Positions 8,361-17,163 are shown, counted from the first letter of the stretch. The stretch: 64,000 bases of DNA from CAVRXZ01 sp963773035 (GCA_963773035.1 CAVYZX010000022.1:124001-188000), one strand, 5' to 3'. Notes: generated from the letters alone by a model not told the origin. A program made the numbers and translations.

Positions 8361-9869
8361 ATGGCATTGGCGACGCAGGCCTTCAGAGCCTGTGAATCAA
8401 TCGCCTGTGTGGCTTCCGGCTTCAGACGGAAGTTCGATGCCGGCGGCCCTCTTCCGCCTAAAGGCGGAAACCACACGAGAAAATTTCAGAGGCTCTTCAG
8501 ACCTGCTCTTGTCCTAGTCATCGTCCTCATGCTTGGATCGCTCACGCCGTCTCTGGGCGGCCAGGCGTCGCCAGACTGGCTCGAGCCGTACCGTGAGCCC
8601 GCGGCGCGCCTCATTGGCGAAGCGATGAAGGACACCTTCGCCTGGCGCCGATTAGCCGACCTCACCGACTCCATCGGTCATCGTCTTGCCGGTTCTCCGC
8701 AGTTGGAGCGGGCCATTGACTGGGCGGTTTCAGAGATGAAGCGCGATGGCCTGGAGAACGTTCGGACCGAAAAGGTCGTGGTTCCGCACTGGGTTCGCGG
8801 TCGCGAGAGCGCGGAGCTCGTCGAACCGGTCCGTCAGCCCCTCGTGATGCTCGGGCTGGGCAACAGTGTCGGGACACCCACCGAAGGCCTGCAGGCCGAG
8901 GTTCTGGTCGTTCACAGCTTCAACGAGCTCGATTCGAACGTGCGGCACGTCAAAGGGAAAATCGTCCTCTTCAACGTGCAGTACACGACGTATGAGGAGA
9001 CCGTTACGTATCGATCCGATGCGCCGTCACGCGCGGCCCGCTGGGGCGCCGTTGCCGCCCTCGTCCGGTCCATCGGCCCGCCCGGACTGAGGACGCCGCA
9101 CACCGGAATGCTGCAGTACGCATCGGACACACCCCGCATTCCCGCCGCTGCCATCACGGCGGAGGATGCCGATCAGCTTCAGCGCATGGCGGACCGCGGC
9201 AGCCGCATCGTCGTGCGCCTGAAAATGGAGGCGAGATTCGAACCAGACGTCGAATCGGCCAACGTCCTTGGCGAGTTGCGCGGTCGCGAGCGGCCGGAGG
9301 AACTCGTGGTGGTCGGCGGGCATCTCGATTCCTGGGACGTCGGCACCGGCGCGAGCGACGATGGCGCGGGCTGTGTTGTGACCTGGGAAGCGCTGCGAAT
9401 CATGAAGAAGCTGAATTTGCGGCCGCGGCGGACCGTGCGTGTCGTTCTGTGGAACAACGAAGAGAACGGCGCCCGTGGCGGCGTGGCCTATCGAGATCAG
9501 CACAGGGCCGAGCTCGTAAAACATGTGATGATGCTCGAATCGGACAATGGGGTGATTCGTCCCATCGGTTTCGGGTTCACCGGCGGTGACGTCGCCCGTC
9601 AGAAGCTGAAGGCGATTGCGACTCTGCTCAATGGAATAGGAGCGGATGCCATCGTGCCCGGTGGAGGGGGGGCCGATATTGGGCCAAGTGTCCGCGAAGC
9701 CCGGATCCCGAGCCTCGCCCTGCTGGTCGACGATCCGAGATACTTTCTCATCCACCATACGCCGGCCGACACCGTGGACAAGGTTGATCCTGCTGAGATG
9801 GCCAAGTCCGCCGCCGCCGTCGCCGTCATGACCTACGTGGTTGCGGATCTTCCAGACCGGCTCGAGTAG
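8361..9869 (+). CDS. Secreted M28 family metallopeptidase with PA domain
   Basis: About 502 aa. Order: N-terminal stretch, hydrophobic signal segment (RLFRPALVLVIVLMLGSL), then a PA-domain insert at about 150-290 (GKIVLFNVQY, RIPAAAITAEDADQL) and the M28 catalytic domain. All five di-zinc ligands are visible: GGHLDSWD, GASDDGAG, NNEENG, LESDNG and LIHHTPAD. Likely an exported aminopeptidase or carboxypeptidase. A GTG at 8355 overlapping the ABC stop is an alternative start. The 50 residues before the signal segment are partly encoded by REP-like palindromes at 8407-8476, so the true start is uncertain. Confidence 0.9.
   Translation: MALATQAFRACESIACVASGFRRKFDAGGPLPPKGGNHTRKFQRLFRPALVLVIVLMLGSLTPSLGGQASPDWLEPYREPAARLIGEAMKDTFAWRRLADLTDSIGHRLAGSPQLERAIDWAVSEMKRDGLENVRTEKVVVPHWVRGRESAELVEPVRQPLVMLGLGNSVGTPTEGLQAEVLVVHSFNELDSNVRHVKGKIVLFNVQYTTYEETVTYRSDAPSRAARWGAVAALVRSIGPPGLRTPHTGMLQYASDTPRIPAAAITAEDADQLQRMADRGSRIVVRLKMEARFEPDVESANVLGELRGRERPEELVVVGGHLDSWDVGTGASDDGAGCVVTWEALRIMKKLNLRPRRTVRVVLWNNEENGARGGVAYRDQHRAELVKHVMMLESDNGVIRPIGFGFTGGDVARQKLKAIATLLNGIGADAIVPGGGGADIGPSVREARIPSLALLVDDPRYFLIHHTPADTVDKVDPAEMAKSAAAVAVMTYVVADLPDRLE
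8407..8476. repeat. REP-like nested inverted repeat
   Basis: Outer arms GTGTGGCTTCCG (8407-8418) and CGGAAACCACAC (8465-8476) are 11/12 complementary. Inside are CTTCCG/CGGAAG (8413-8418, 8427-8432) and a perfect TTCCGCCT-AA-AGGCGGAA (8452-8469). It resembles paired REP palindromes (BIME-like). It lies within the translated 5' part of the M28 peptidase gene. Confidence 0.8.
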
Positions 9870-9892
9870 GGCTCATGCGATACTGGTGCACG

Positions 9893-10942
9893 ATGAAAAC
9901 GCTCAAATTCTCTCGAGTCCTGACTTGGGCGACGAGCTCCATGTTGTTTCTCGGCTGCTCGACCGCAGCCCAGCAAAATCGAAAGCCCGCGCCGACCGAC
10001 GTTGTGGCGACCGTCGGCACGGCGTCGATCACGTTGGAAGAGGTGGACGAGAAGGCGCTTCAAGAGCCGGCCTCGAGTTTCGGTAGCCTGCGGCTGGCGC
10101 AAGCGATTTACGAGGCGCGGCGCGTAGCTGCTGACGAGATCGTCGGGAACCGCCTGCTCGACGAAGAGGCGAAGCGGCGAGGCATCGGCCGCACCGCCCT
10201 CTTCGAACAGGAGATCTCTTCACAGGTGACCGGCGTCACCGATGCAGACGTCAGTGCATGGTACCAGGCCAACCCCCAGCGCGTGCAGGGCGCGAGTCTC
10301 GATCAGGTCCGGGCCCCGATTCGGCAGTTGCTCACACAGGAGCGGATGGCGGCCGCACGTGACGCGTATCTGGACAAACTGAAGGCCAAGACCCCCGTGC
10401 GAATCATGCTCGAGCCGCCGCGGGCGAGCGTCAAAGCAGGAACCAGCCCGGCGAAGGGACCGGCAAACGCGCCGATCGAGCTCATCGAGTTTGCGGACTT
10501 CGAGTGCCCGTACTGTCTGGCGGCGGCGCCGACGGTCAAGCGCGTCCTCGACACCTATGGCGATCGAATCCGTTTCGTTTTCCGCAACTTCCCGCTCCAG
10601 ACTCATCCCCGCGCCCGGCCGGCCGCCGAGGGCGCGCAGTGCGCCAACGAGCAAGGGAAGTTCTGGCCCTATCACGATCGCTTGTTCGAGGATCCCAAGA
10701 AGCTGGGCGACGCGGATCTGAAACAAACCGCCGTGGACCTGGGCCTGGATGCCGCGAAGTTCAACGCTTGCTTCGACTCGCACAGGTACCAGTCGGTTGT
10801 GGACACCGACGCGCAGGCCGGTAGCGACGCGGGAGTAACGGGAACGCCCGCCTTTTTTATCAACGGTCGACTGCTCACCGGTGCGCAGCCGTTCGAGAAC
10901 TTCAAGCGGGTGATTGACGAGGAGCTGGCAGCGAAGAAGTAA
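9893..10942 (+). CDS. Lipoprotein: SurA-N-like domain fused to DsbA-like thioredoxin
   Basis: 349 aa from the ATG at 9893. A signal peptide ends in a lipobox-like LFLGC (MKTLKFSRVLTWATSSMLF...). Next comes a SurA/PpiC N-terminal chaperone-like region (VVATVGTASITLEEVDEKAL to about residue 150), then a DsbA-type thioredoxin fold (IELIEFADFECPYCLAAAP) with redox motif CPYC, DsbA-like FVFRNFPLQTHPRA and cis-proline GVTGTPAFFING. It would act as a periplasmic or membrane-anchored disulfide oxidase or isomerase with a chaperone arm. An ATG at 9875 would add six residues, but 9893 puts the signal peptide directly at the N-terminus. Immediately downstream of the M28 gene. Confidence 0.85.
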   Translation: MKTLKFSRVLTWATSSMLFLGCSTAAQQNRKPAPTDVVATVGTASITLEEVDEKALQEPASSFGSLRLAQAIYEARRVAADEIVGNRLLDEEAKRRGIGRTALFEQEISSQVTGVTDADVSAWYQANPQRVQGASLDQVRAPIRQLLTQERMAAARDAYLDKLKAKTPVRIMLEPPRASVKAGTSPAKGPANAPIELIEFADFECPYCLAAAPTVKRVLDTYGDRIRFVFRNFPLQTHPRARPAAEGAQCANEQGKFWPYHDRLFEDPKKLGDADLKQTAVDLGLDAAKFNACFDSHRYQSVVDTDAQAGSDAGVTGTPAFFINGRLLTGAQPFENFKRVIDEELAAKK

Positions 10943-10947
10943 CCAGA

Positions 10948-11010
10948 CATTGCCAATTGCTGATTGCTGATTTCAATTAGCAATCAACAATTGGCAATCA
11001 GCAATTAGAT
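10948..11010. repeat. Orientation-switching heptamer array / hairpin between convergent genes
   Basis: Nine 7-bp units: CATTGCC, AATTGCT, GATTGCT, GATTTCA, then the reverse-complement words ATTAGCA, ATCAACA, ATTGGCA, ATCAGCA, ATTAGAT. The switch makes an imperfect palindrome (10949-10972 with 10975-10999). It separates the convergent SurA-DsbA and rhomboid genes and supplies the TAA stop of the rhomboid gene. It could serve as a bidirectional terminator, although the stem is AT-rich. Confidence 0.88.
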
Positions 11011-11865
11011 CAGTCCCAGCCCGCGAACCACCGAAAAGGCGATCGCGAGGACGGTCGCGACGAAACAGCCAATCGCCATCAGGAGATGGTCGCCGCGCTC
11101 GCGCGTCAGCGGATTCATCATCGCCGAGGCGGCATAGCCGCCCAGAAACCCACCGGCGTGAGCGTAGTTATCGATCCCCGGCATGATCAACCCGAAGATG
11201 AACATCGTGATCGCATAGCTTTTGGCTTCGGTGCGGATCAGGTTGCTACCGCTCTTGCGCCCATAGTGAACGAGGGCGCCGAGCAGGCCGAACACGGCCG
11301 CCGATGCCCCAAGCGTGTTGGGCGCTCCGCTCAAAAATGGAATCGGCAGTCCCCCGAACAAGACAAACGCCAACGAGCTCATGAAGAATCCGGCGATTCC
11401 GGCGATTGTATAGATGATGATCGTCCGCGACGGCCCGATGATCTCCGACGTTGCTGGACCGAGCTGGCGGACCCACATCATGTTGAACAGGATGTGCAGC
11501 AGGCTTCCGTGTAGCCACGAAGCGCTGAGCAGAGTCCACCACTCGCCCCGGAAGAAGACCGGAAAGCCCCCGCTCATGCCGAACATCCGCAAGACGCGAC
11601 CGTCGGGAACGAGAAACGAGAGTCCGCCGCCAACAAGCTCGACATTGCGGCCAGACACGAGCAGCGTCAAGGCAAAGAGAATCGTTGACCCGCCGATGAC
11701 GATTTCGGCGACGCCAAGGTCGGCGCCCAACTCCCGAAGCACGGGAGCAAAGCCCCACAACCCGGGGTTCGCGCGTCCGCACGTGTAACACTTGTTGTCG
11801 CGAACGCCAACGAGCGACCCGCAAGATGGACACACGACGGATCCGGTGGTTCTTCTCTGAAACAC
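11005..11865 (-). CDS. Rhomboid family intramembrane serine protease with N-terminal zinc ribbon
   Basis: 286 aa. An N-terminal zinc ribbon (VCPSCGSL...KCYTCGRANPG, residues 11-35) precedes six or seven membrane segments. Rhomboid hallmarks: WWTLLSASWLHGSLLHILFN (loop 1/TM2 with the HxxxxHxxxN pattern), the catalytic Ser in LGASAAVFGLLGAL and the catalytic His in NYAHAGGFLGGY. Cleaves substrates within the membrane; substrate unknown. The zinc ribbon is likely cytoplasmic. Its stop is inside the heptamer array at 10948-11010, and its start is 3 bp from the end of typA. Confidence 0.92.
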   Translation of the reverse strand: MFQRRTTGSVVCPSCGSLVGVRDNKCYTCGRANPGLWGFAPVLRELGADLGVAEIVIGGSTILFALTLLVSGRNVELVGGGLSFLVPDGRVLRMFGMSGGFPVFFRGEWWTLLSASWLHGSLLHILFNMMWVRQLGPATSEIIGPSRTIIIYTIAGIAGFFMSSLAFVLFGGLPIPFLSGAPNTLGASAAVFGLLGALVHYGRKSGSNLIRTEAKSYAITMFIFGLIMPGIDNYAHAGGFLGGYAASAMMNPLTRERGDHLLMAIGCFVATVLAIAFSVVRGLGLI

Positions 11866-11867
11866 GC

Positions 11868-13763
11868 CTATTCCCTGAGCCCTGAGCCCTGAGCCCTGAG
11901 CCCTTCGCCCTGAGCCCTGCTCTTAGGACGCATGTTGGCAGCCAGGATCTTCTTGCGGAGCCGAATCGTCGACGGCGCGATTTCCACCAGCTCATCGTCG
12001 TTGATGAACTCGACGGCCTGCTCGAGCCCGAGCTTGCGAGGCGGGATCAGACGGATGGCTTCGTCGGCCGTCGAGGCGCGCATGTTCGTCTGCTTTTTCT
12101 CTTTGGTGACGTTGACGTCCATATCGCTCGGTCGGGAATTCTCGCCGATAATCATCCCTTCGAATACGGCCACGCCGGGCTCGATGAAGATTTCGCCGCG
12201 TTCCTGAAGATTGTAAATCGCGTAAGCCGTTGCGACACCGGCGCGATCCGCCACCAGAGCTCCTGTCGCGCGGGCAGGAATCGCACCGTGCCACGGTTCC
12301 CAGCTCGAAAAGAGGTGGTTCATGATCCCCGTGCCCTTGGTGTCGGTCATGAACTGCGATCGAAAACCTATCAATCCTCTCGCGGGGATCCGGAATTCAA
12401 GGCGCACGCGTCCGCTACCGTGGTTGACCATCTTCGTCATCGTGCCACGCCGCTCACCGACCTGCGCGATGACTATGCCCTGGTGATCCTCGGGAACATC
12501 GATCACCAGTTCTTCGACAGGCTCGACCACGCCGCCATCGACCACTCTGGTCACGATGTCCGGGCGCGAGACCTGCAGCTCGTAGCCCTCGCGGCGCATC
12601 ATTTCGATGAGGATCGACAACTGGAGCTCTCCCCGCCCGATGACCTTGACCTGCTCCGGGGTATCGGTCGGCTCGATGCGAATCGAGACGTTGCCGAGAA
12701 GCTCGCGATCCAGCCGGTCGCGCAGCTGTCGCGACGTCACGTACTGCCCTTCCCGGCCGGCCATCGGTGATGTGTTGACGCCGAAAATCATCGACACGGT
12801 CGGCTCGTCGATGGCGATTGGAGGAATTGCGATGCGGTGCTCGACATCCGCAATCGTCTCGCCGATGGTGATGTCTTCGATGCCCGCCAGGCAGACGATG
12901 TCGCCGGCCGCTGCCTCCTGAATGTCGACGCGTTTCAAGCCCTCGAACGCATAGAGCTTGGTCACATACGTCTCTTGTACCGCCGCGTCCAGCTTGCACA
13001 CGGTGACCCGATCGCCGATCTTCACGCGACCGTTGAAAATACGGCCGATCGCGATGCGGCCCAGATAATCGCTGGAATCGAGGTTGGCCACGAGGAGTTG
13101 CAGCGGCGCGTCAGGATTGCCACGAGGCGGCGGCACGTGCTGCACAATCGCGTCGAACAGCGGACGCAGGTCGGTCGCTGGCGTCTCGGGTTCGGCCGCG
13201 GCCGTGCCCAGTTTCGCGTTGGTGTAGAGCACCGGAAAGTCGAGCTGTGCTTCGGTAGCGTCCAGATCGATGAACAGGTCGTAAATCTCGTTCAGCACCT
13301 CACCGGGACGGGCATCGTGACGGTCAATCTTGTTGATGACCACAATCGGGGGCAGCCGACGTTCGAGGGCCTTGCGGAGTACGAACCGCGTCTGCGGCAG
13401 TGGACCTTCCGAAGCGTCCACCAGAAGCATGACGCCATCCACCATCGAGAGCGTCCGTTCGACTTCGCCGCCGAAATCCGCGTGCCCGGGAGTATCGACG
13501 ATGTTGATGAGGACGTCCTGGTAGTGGACGGCTGTGTTCTTGGCAAGAATGGTGATGCCGCGCTCGCGCTCGAGATCGGTGTTGTCCATCGCCCGTTCCG
13601 CCACGCGCTCGTTCGACCGAAACGTGCCGCTCTGATGCAACAGCCCATCCACGAGCGTCGTCTTGCCATGATCGACGTGGGCGATGATGGCGATATTCCG
13701 GCGAAATGGGTTGGCGACGTCGCGGCCGTACGGAGACGGAGAGCTTTCAACGGACGAAGGCAT
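11868..13763 (-). CDS. typA: GTP-binding translation factor TypA/BipA
   Basis: 631 aa. The G domain starts at FRRNIAIIAHVDHGKTTLVD with G1 AHVDHGKT, G3 DTPGH and G4 NKID; EF-G-like domains and the BipA C-terminal domain follow (RIPARGLIGFRSQFMTDTKG). Ribosome-associated GTPase needed under stress and for 50S maturation. Start ATG 13763 is chosen because the frame upstream is arginine-rich noise, and a TATACT lies 6 nt before the ATG. The last about 16 residues (SRAQGEGLRAQGSGLRE) are encoded by the heptamer array at 11873-11921 and extend beyond the normal family end (LRKKILAANMRP). Confidence 0.95.
   Translation of the reverse strand: MPSSVESSPSPYGRDVANPFRRNIAIIAHVDHGKTTLVDGLLHQSGTFRSNERVAERAMDNTDLERERGITILAKNTAVHYQDVLINIVDTPGHADFGGEVERTLSMVDGVMLLVDASEGPLPQTRFVLRKALERRLPPIVVINKIDRHDARPGEVLNEIYDLFIDLDATEAQLDFPVLYTNAKLGTAAAEPETPATDLRPLFDAIVQHVPPPRGNPDAPLQLLVANLDSSDYLGRIAIGRIFNGRVKIGDRVTVCKLDAAVQETYVTKLYAFEGLKRVDIQEAAAGDIVCLAGIEDITIGETIADVEHRIAIPPIAIDEPTVSMIFGVNTSPMAGREGQYVTSRQLRDRLDRELLGNVSIRIEPTDTPEQVKVIGRGELQLSILIEMMRREGYELQVSRPDIVTRVVDGGVVEPVEELVIDVPEDHQGIVIAQVGERRGTMTKMVNHGSGRVRLEFRIPARGLIGFRSQFMTDTKGTGIMNHLFSSWEPWHGAIPARATGALVADRAGVATAYAIYNLQERGEIFIEPGVAVFEGMIIGENSRPSDMDVNVTKEKKQTNMRASTADEAIRLIPPRKLGLEQAVEFINDDELVEIAPSTIRLRKKILAANMRPKSRAQGEGLRAQGSGLRE
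11873..11921. repeat. Heptamer tandem array, word CCCTGAG, 7 units, inside typA 3' end
   Basis: CCCTGAG four times, CCCTTCG, CCCTGAG, CCCTGCT. This is the word of 6408-6449 in another register. It encodes the C-terminal tail of TypA. Confidence 0.92.
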
Positions 13764-13769
13764 CTGTTC

Positions 13770-13775
13770 AGTATA
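13770..13775 (-). promoter_or_regulatory. Candidate -10 box (TATACT) just before typA
   Basis: On the minus strand TATACT is followed by six bases and then the typA ATG, consistent with a leaderless transcript. No good -35 and no Shine-Dalgarno. Confidence 0.5.
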
Positions 13776-13828
13776 CAGAATCAAGTCGTTCGGACGTTCG
13801 ACACGCTCGGACGGTTCGGGGCTGGCGG

Positions 13829-15445
13829 CTACTTGAGGAGAGCGAGCAGTTCTCGTGCGCGTTCGCCGAATTGATCGTCGCTCGCCACTTTCTCGGCGAA
13901 CGGTCGAGCATCGGAAAAGCGCGACAGGTTGTAGTAAGCAGCGGCCGTATTGAACCAGGCCGTGGCAAGGCGGCGCCGGCCGCTGGCGATGCGCCGCTCG
14001 CGGCGGGCGATCTGTCGCTGTTTCCGCGGCGCCGGGTCGTCGGACGCTCGAACGACCTCGATCTCGCGCATCAACTCCCGCTCGGCTAGTTCGAAGCACC
14101 GGGCCGTGTCGACGAACACGTCGACAGTCCTGTTCCACTCTCCTTGCTCGCCGAGCACGATGCCGAGATAGAAGCCCGTCTCGCAGTCCGCGGGGTTTCG
14201 CTGCCGCGATTCGTCGAACTTCGCGCGCGCGACGTCCAGCTGCCGCCGCCGGTAGGCAATAATGCCGGCAAGCTTCGGGACTTCGGCGTTGACGAGCAGG
14301 CGCGCGGCCCGCTCGACGTCGAGCCAGGCCTCGTCGTTGCGTCCCAACGGCGACTCGTTGAACGCCCGCCAGTAGTGGCCATCCCCCACAAACCACCGCT
14401 CGGTCAGCAATTCATCGATGGCAACGAGCGCTTCGTCGCTTCGACCCAGATACGACAACGCGCGAATCTTTCCCAACTGCGCATCTGCCGTGAGAGGCTC
14501 GAAGCTCAGCGTCCGTTCGTAGGACAGCAACGCGCGCTCGAACTCTTCGGCGGTGATGGCAGCATCGCCCATATAGGAGGTGAGCGTTGGCCACTCCGGC
14601 CGCCACGCGTACGCGTGATCGAACCATTCGCTCGCTTCATCGACACGCCGGCCGCTCAGAGCAGACAAACCGAGGAGATAGGTGATTTCCGCGAACCGCG
14701 GGTCCTGCATCAGCAGGAGCTGTAACGGTTCGGCCTGAATACCAACGCAGGCCGCTTTCCTGAAGGCGAGCAGGGGGGTCTCGCGCAGCGCCGCTGGAAT
14801 GGGCGCCATCAGTTCCTCGATACCCAGTGCCCGCGCATCGGGCGATCCGCAGGCCACGGACATCCATACTGACGCCGTCAGGGCGTCCCGCCCAGCCACG
14901 TCGCGCAACGTCTGTCGCCAAGCCGACCAGTTCTTCGAGAGGTTCTGAACCCTGGCCAGCTGAGCATCACCCGTTGCTGGCCGCCCGGCGCCGCCGGCAG
15001 TCCCGGTCGGGAGAACCTCGATGATGTCGAGAACTCGAGAAAGGGACGACTGCTCCGGTAGGAGATTCCTCGCTATCTGAAGATAGCCATCGTCCACCAT
15101 GCCGAGTTCGCGCTGGCGGACCGCAAGCAATCCGGCTGTTTGAATCGACCCGGCGGTGGCACGCTCCACGGCGTCCGCTGGCATGCCGTTTTTCGTTCGT
15201 ACGCCCTCGTATTTCACGAATCCGTCTCGCAGGCAATCGAAGCAGCCTGCCCGGACCAACGTGTCGGCTTCGGCCAATTCTTTGGCCGGTGAGGCCAAAG
15301 GCGCCTCGACTTTCGCCACCGGGACAGCACATCCCCCAAGACAGAGGGCCACACCTACAGCAAGCAACAGGTTGGTGGGCACAAAACCCTTTTCGGCCGC
15401 TTGCCGACAGACGTTACTCGACTGGGAGCAAATCTTTTCCAGCAT
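13829..15445 (-). CDS. TPR-repeat lipoprotein
   Basis: 538 aa from the ATG at 15445. The signal segment ends in a classic lipobox, LCLGGC (NLLLAVGVALCLGGCAVPVA). The mature part is alpha-solenoid with recognisable TPR units (GLSALSGRRVDEASEWFDHA, DAAITAEEFERALLSYERTL, AYYNLSRFSDARPFAEKVAS). Likely an outer-membrane or periplasmic scaffold. The open frame extends to 15589 but upstream residues are atypical. No partner identified; it precedes typA on the same strand but typA seems to have its own promoter. Confidence 0.85.
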   Translation of the reverse strand: MLEKICSQSSNVCRQAAEKGFVPTNLLLAVGVALCLGGCAVPVAKVEAPLASPAKELAEADTLVRAGCFDCLRDGFVKYEGVRTKNGMPADAVERATAGSIQTAGLLAVRQRELGMVDDGYLQIARNLLPEQSSLSRVLDIIEVLPTGTAGGAGRPATGDAQLARVQNLSKNWSAWRQTLRDVAGRDALTASVWMSVACGSPDARALGIEELMAPIPAALRETPLLAFRKAACVGIQAEPLQLLLMQDPRFAEITYLLGLSALSGRRVDEASEWFDHAYAWRPEWPTLTSYMGDAAITAEEFERALLSYERTLSFEPLTADAQLGKIRALSYLGRSDEALVAIDELLTERWFVGDGHYWRAFNESPLGRNDEAWLDVERAARLLVNAEVPKLAGIIAYRRRQLDVARAKFDESRQRNPADCETGFYLGIVLGEQGEWNRTVDVFVDTARCFELAERELMREIEVVRASDDPAPRKQRQIARRERRIASGRRRLATAWFNTAAAYYNLSRFSDARPFAEKVASDDQFGERARELLALLK

Positions 15446-15695
15446 TGAGAGCGCTGTCTTGCGACATCTGTAGGTGGTGAAGGACTCCTTGGTACGATAC
15501 GCCGTTTTCGATGCGTTTGTTTCGCGGCGCTCGCGTAAACAGCCTCGTCCTGTTCGCAGCGCTCGCCGTGGCACACACCTGGCCGGCACGCGATGGCACC
15601 AGCTGAGCTCTCCAGAAACGATAACGCCGAATCGGCGACCCCTTTACACCTTTTCGGCGCCAACCTCTTCTAGAACCTGCTGCTCCTGGCCCCAG
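15446..15695. other. 250-bp intergenic gap
   Basis: Lies between the mannosyltransferase stop (15696) and the TPR lipoprotein start (15445), both on the minus strand. It holds a short palindrome around GCCGAATCGGC near 15630-15640, possibly marking the end of the upstream transcript, but no T-tract. No coding or RNA signal was seen. Confidence 0.5.
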
Positions 15696-16934
15696 CTAGA
15701 AAATCGGATGTATCTTCGTGAACAACGCGAGACAGAGCGTGTAGAGCATCGCAAACATCACCGCTACTGTGGTACCCACTGCTCGCGAACGAATGCTGGC
15801 GAGCCAGATAAAGAAAGGGAACATCACCGCACAATAGCGCCCGGTTCCCTCGAAGATTCCCGACGACAGCGGCAGCCACAGATTGGTGAGCATGAACAGA
15901 GCGTAGCCGGTGCCGAACCGTCGCCATACGAATGGAATGGCCAGGACACAAACGATCGCCGCGACTCCATTGAGCGTGTCGTAGGGCGCCATCCGATCCC
16001 CTGCGAGATACGCATATGGGTGCGTCATGAGGCGCCCGACGAGTTGGACGGGCGCCGTCCACGGCATCCCGCCCGGGTAATAGCCCCATCGTCTGAGTGC
16101 AGCAGCCCACAGAAACGGATCGCCGCTCTCACTGTAGATATACAGGCAATAAGCGGCGAATCCCGTCGCGGGAAGTACAAGAGCGACGAGCGCCCGAACA
16201 CGATCGCGGGTCGTCGGTTCAGCAGCTCGCCACGCGATCCACGCCAGCGCCGGCCACATCAGAATTCCCGTGACTCGTGTGGCGCCTGCGACGGAGGCGG
16301 CCAGTCCGCCCACTACCCAACGTCGCGTCCGCAATAAATAGAAAGCGAGGACCGTGAACAACAAGAAGGTGCTTTCGCTGTAGGCGACACCGAAGAAGAA
16401 CGCAAATGGAAAGATTGCCGTCAGCAAGACTGCCCGTTCCGCCCCGCGTCGCGGCAGGTCCAGGCGGGCCAGATAGTAGAGCGCCACCATCGCCAGAACG
16501 AACGACAGCCAGGCGACCAGAATGCCACCGAGAAAAACGTCGCCCTGCGCGCGGCCGAAGAGGCGGCCGACATGCCGCATCAGCATCGGGTACACCGGGA
16601 AGAACGCGATATTGCTCCGCCCCCCTGCGACCGCCGTCGAGGCGTCATATCCATTTCTCGCGATGTCGTAGTACCACCCCGAGTCGTAGCGCGTGAACGG
16701 ATCCCAGAACGGACTCGTTCGGTCGAACATCGCGAACTGCTCGTGCTGATACATCGGGAAGACAACGTTGATGACGAAGGCGAGGATGGCCGACCCGACA
16801 CGGAACAGCACGGCAAAGACAGCGATCCGCACGGCAGGGTGGTTGAATCGGGAGTCCCTGGGAAGCAACACGGCCCTGTATGCAATCACGAAGGGGCTCA
16901 AACGCGAAGAAAAAAAGGCTACAATCGATCTCAT
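15696..16934 (-). CDS. PIG-V-like mannosyltransferase, multi-pass membrane protein
   Basis: About 412 aa with at least eight hydrophobic segments. The first loop carries FWDPFTRYDSGWYYDIARNG, the acidic motif of GT-C glycosyltransferases of the PIG-V/GPI-mannosyltransferase-2 type; FFPVYPMLMRHVG, FAFFFGVAYSESTFLLFTV and GATRVTGILMWPAL are also typical. Would transfer a lipid-linked sugar at the outer face of the inner membrane. Start is uncertain: ATG 16952, ATG 16934 or GTG 16889. ATG 16934 would share the palindrome CATG with the divergent zinc-ribbon gene's ATG. Confidence 0.82.
   Translation of the reverse strand: MRSIVAFFSSRLSPFVIAYRAVLLPRDSRFNHPAVRIAVFAVLFRVGSAILAFVINVVFPMYQHEQFAMFDRTSPFWDPFTRYDSGWYYDIARNGYDASTAVAGGRSNIAFFPVYPMLMRHVGRLFGRAQGDVFLGGILVAWLSFVLAMVALYYLARLDLPRRGAERAVLLTAIFPFAFFFGVAYSESTFLLFTVLAFYLLRTRRWVVGGLAASVAGATRVTGILMWPALAWIAWRAAEPTTRDRVRALVALVLPATGFAAYCLYIYSESGDPFLWAAALRRWGYYPGGMPWTAPVQLVGRLMTHPYAYLAGDRMAPYDTLNGVAAIVCVLAIPFVWRRFGTGYALFMLTNLWLPLSSGIFEGTGRYCAVMFPFFIWLASIRSRAVGTTVAVMFAMLYTLCLALFTKIHPIF
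16920..16925 (+). promoter_or_regulatory. Candidate -10 box (TACAAT) before the FmdB-type gene
   Basis: TACAAT ends 7 nt before the ATG at 16933 after an A-rich stretch. No -35 or ribosome site is evident; another possible leaderless start. Confidence 0.4.
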
Positions 16935-17163
16935 GCCGATCTTCGAGTACACCTGTCAATCGTGCGGCCATCACTTCGAGCACTTGACACGCACGGACCA
17001 CAGCGTCGCCTGTCCCGCATGCGACGGCAAGTCCCTCCAGAAGCATCTTTCGACGTTTGCCGTACGAGCGAGCGGTTCAGCAGCGCCGCAAGCTGATTTC
17101 AGTCCGGGGCCATGCGGCACCTGCGGGGATCCGCGCGGACCGGGCTCATGCTCTGTGCACTAG
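16933..17163 (+). CDS. FmdB/CxxC_CxxC_SSSS family zinc ribbon protein
   Basis: 76 aa. MPIFEYTCQSCGHHFEHLTR and VACPACDGKSLQKHLSTF form the characteristic FmdB-type zinc ribbon with two CxxC pairs; the Ser/Cys-rich tail (CGTCGDPRGPGSC) is usual for the family. Putative regulatory or structural zinc protein; precise role not established. Divergent from the mannosyltransferase gene, with start codons sharing one CATG. Confidence 0.88.
   Translation: MPIFEYTCQSCGHHFEHLTRTDHSVACPACDGKSLQKHLSTFAVRASGSAAPQADFSPGPCGTCGDPRGPGSCSVH

Noticed and set aside
13764..14396. N-terminal extension of typA by about 210 residues
   Set aside because: Overlaps the TPR lipoprotein gene, arginine-rich, and BipA homology starts only after 13763.
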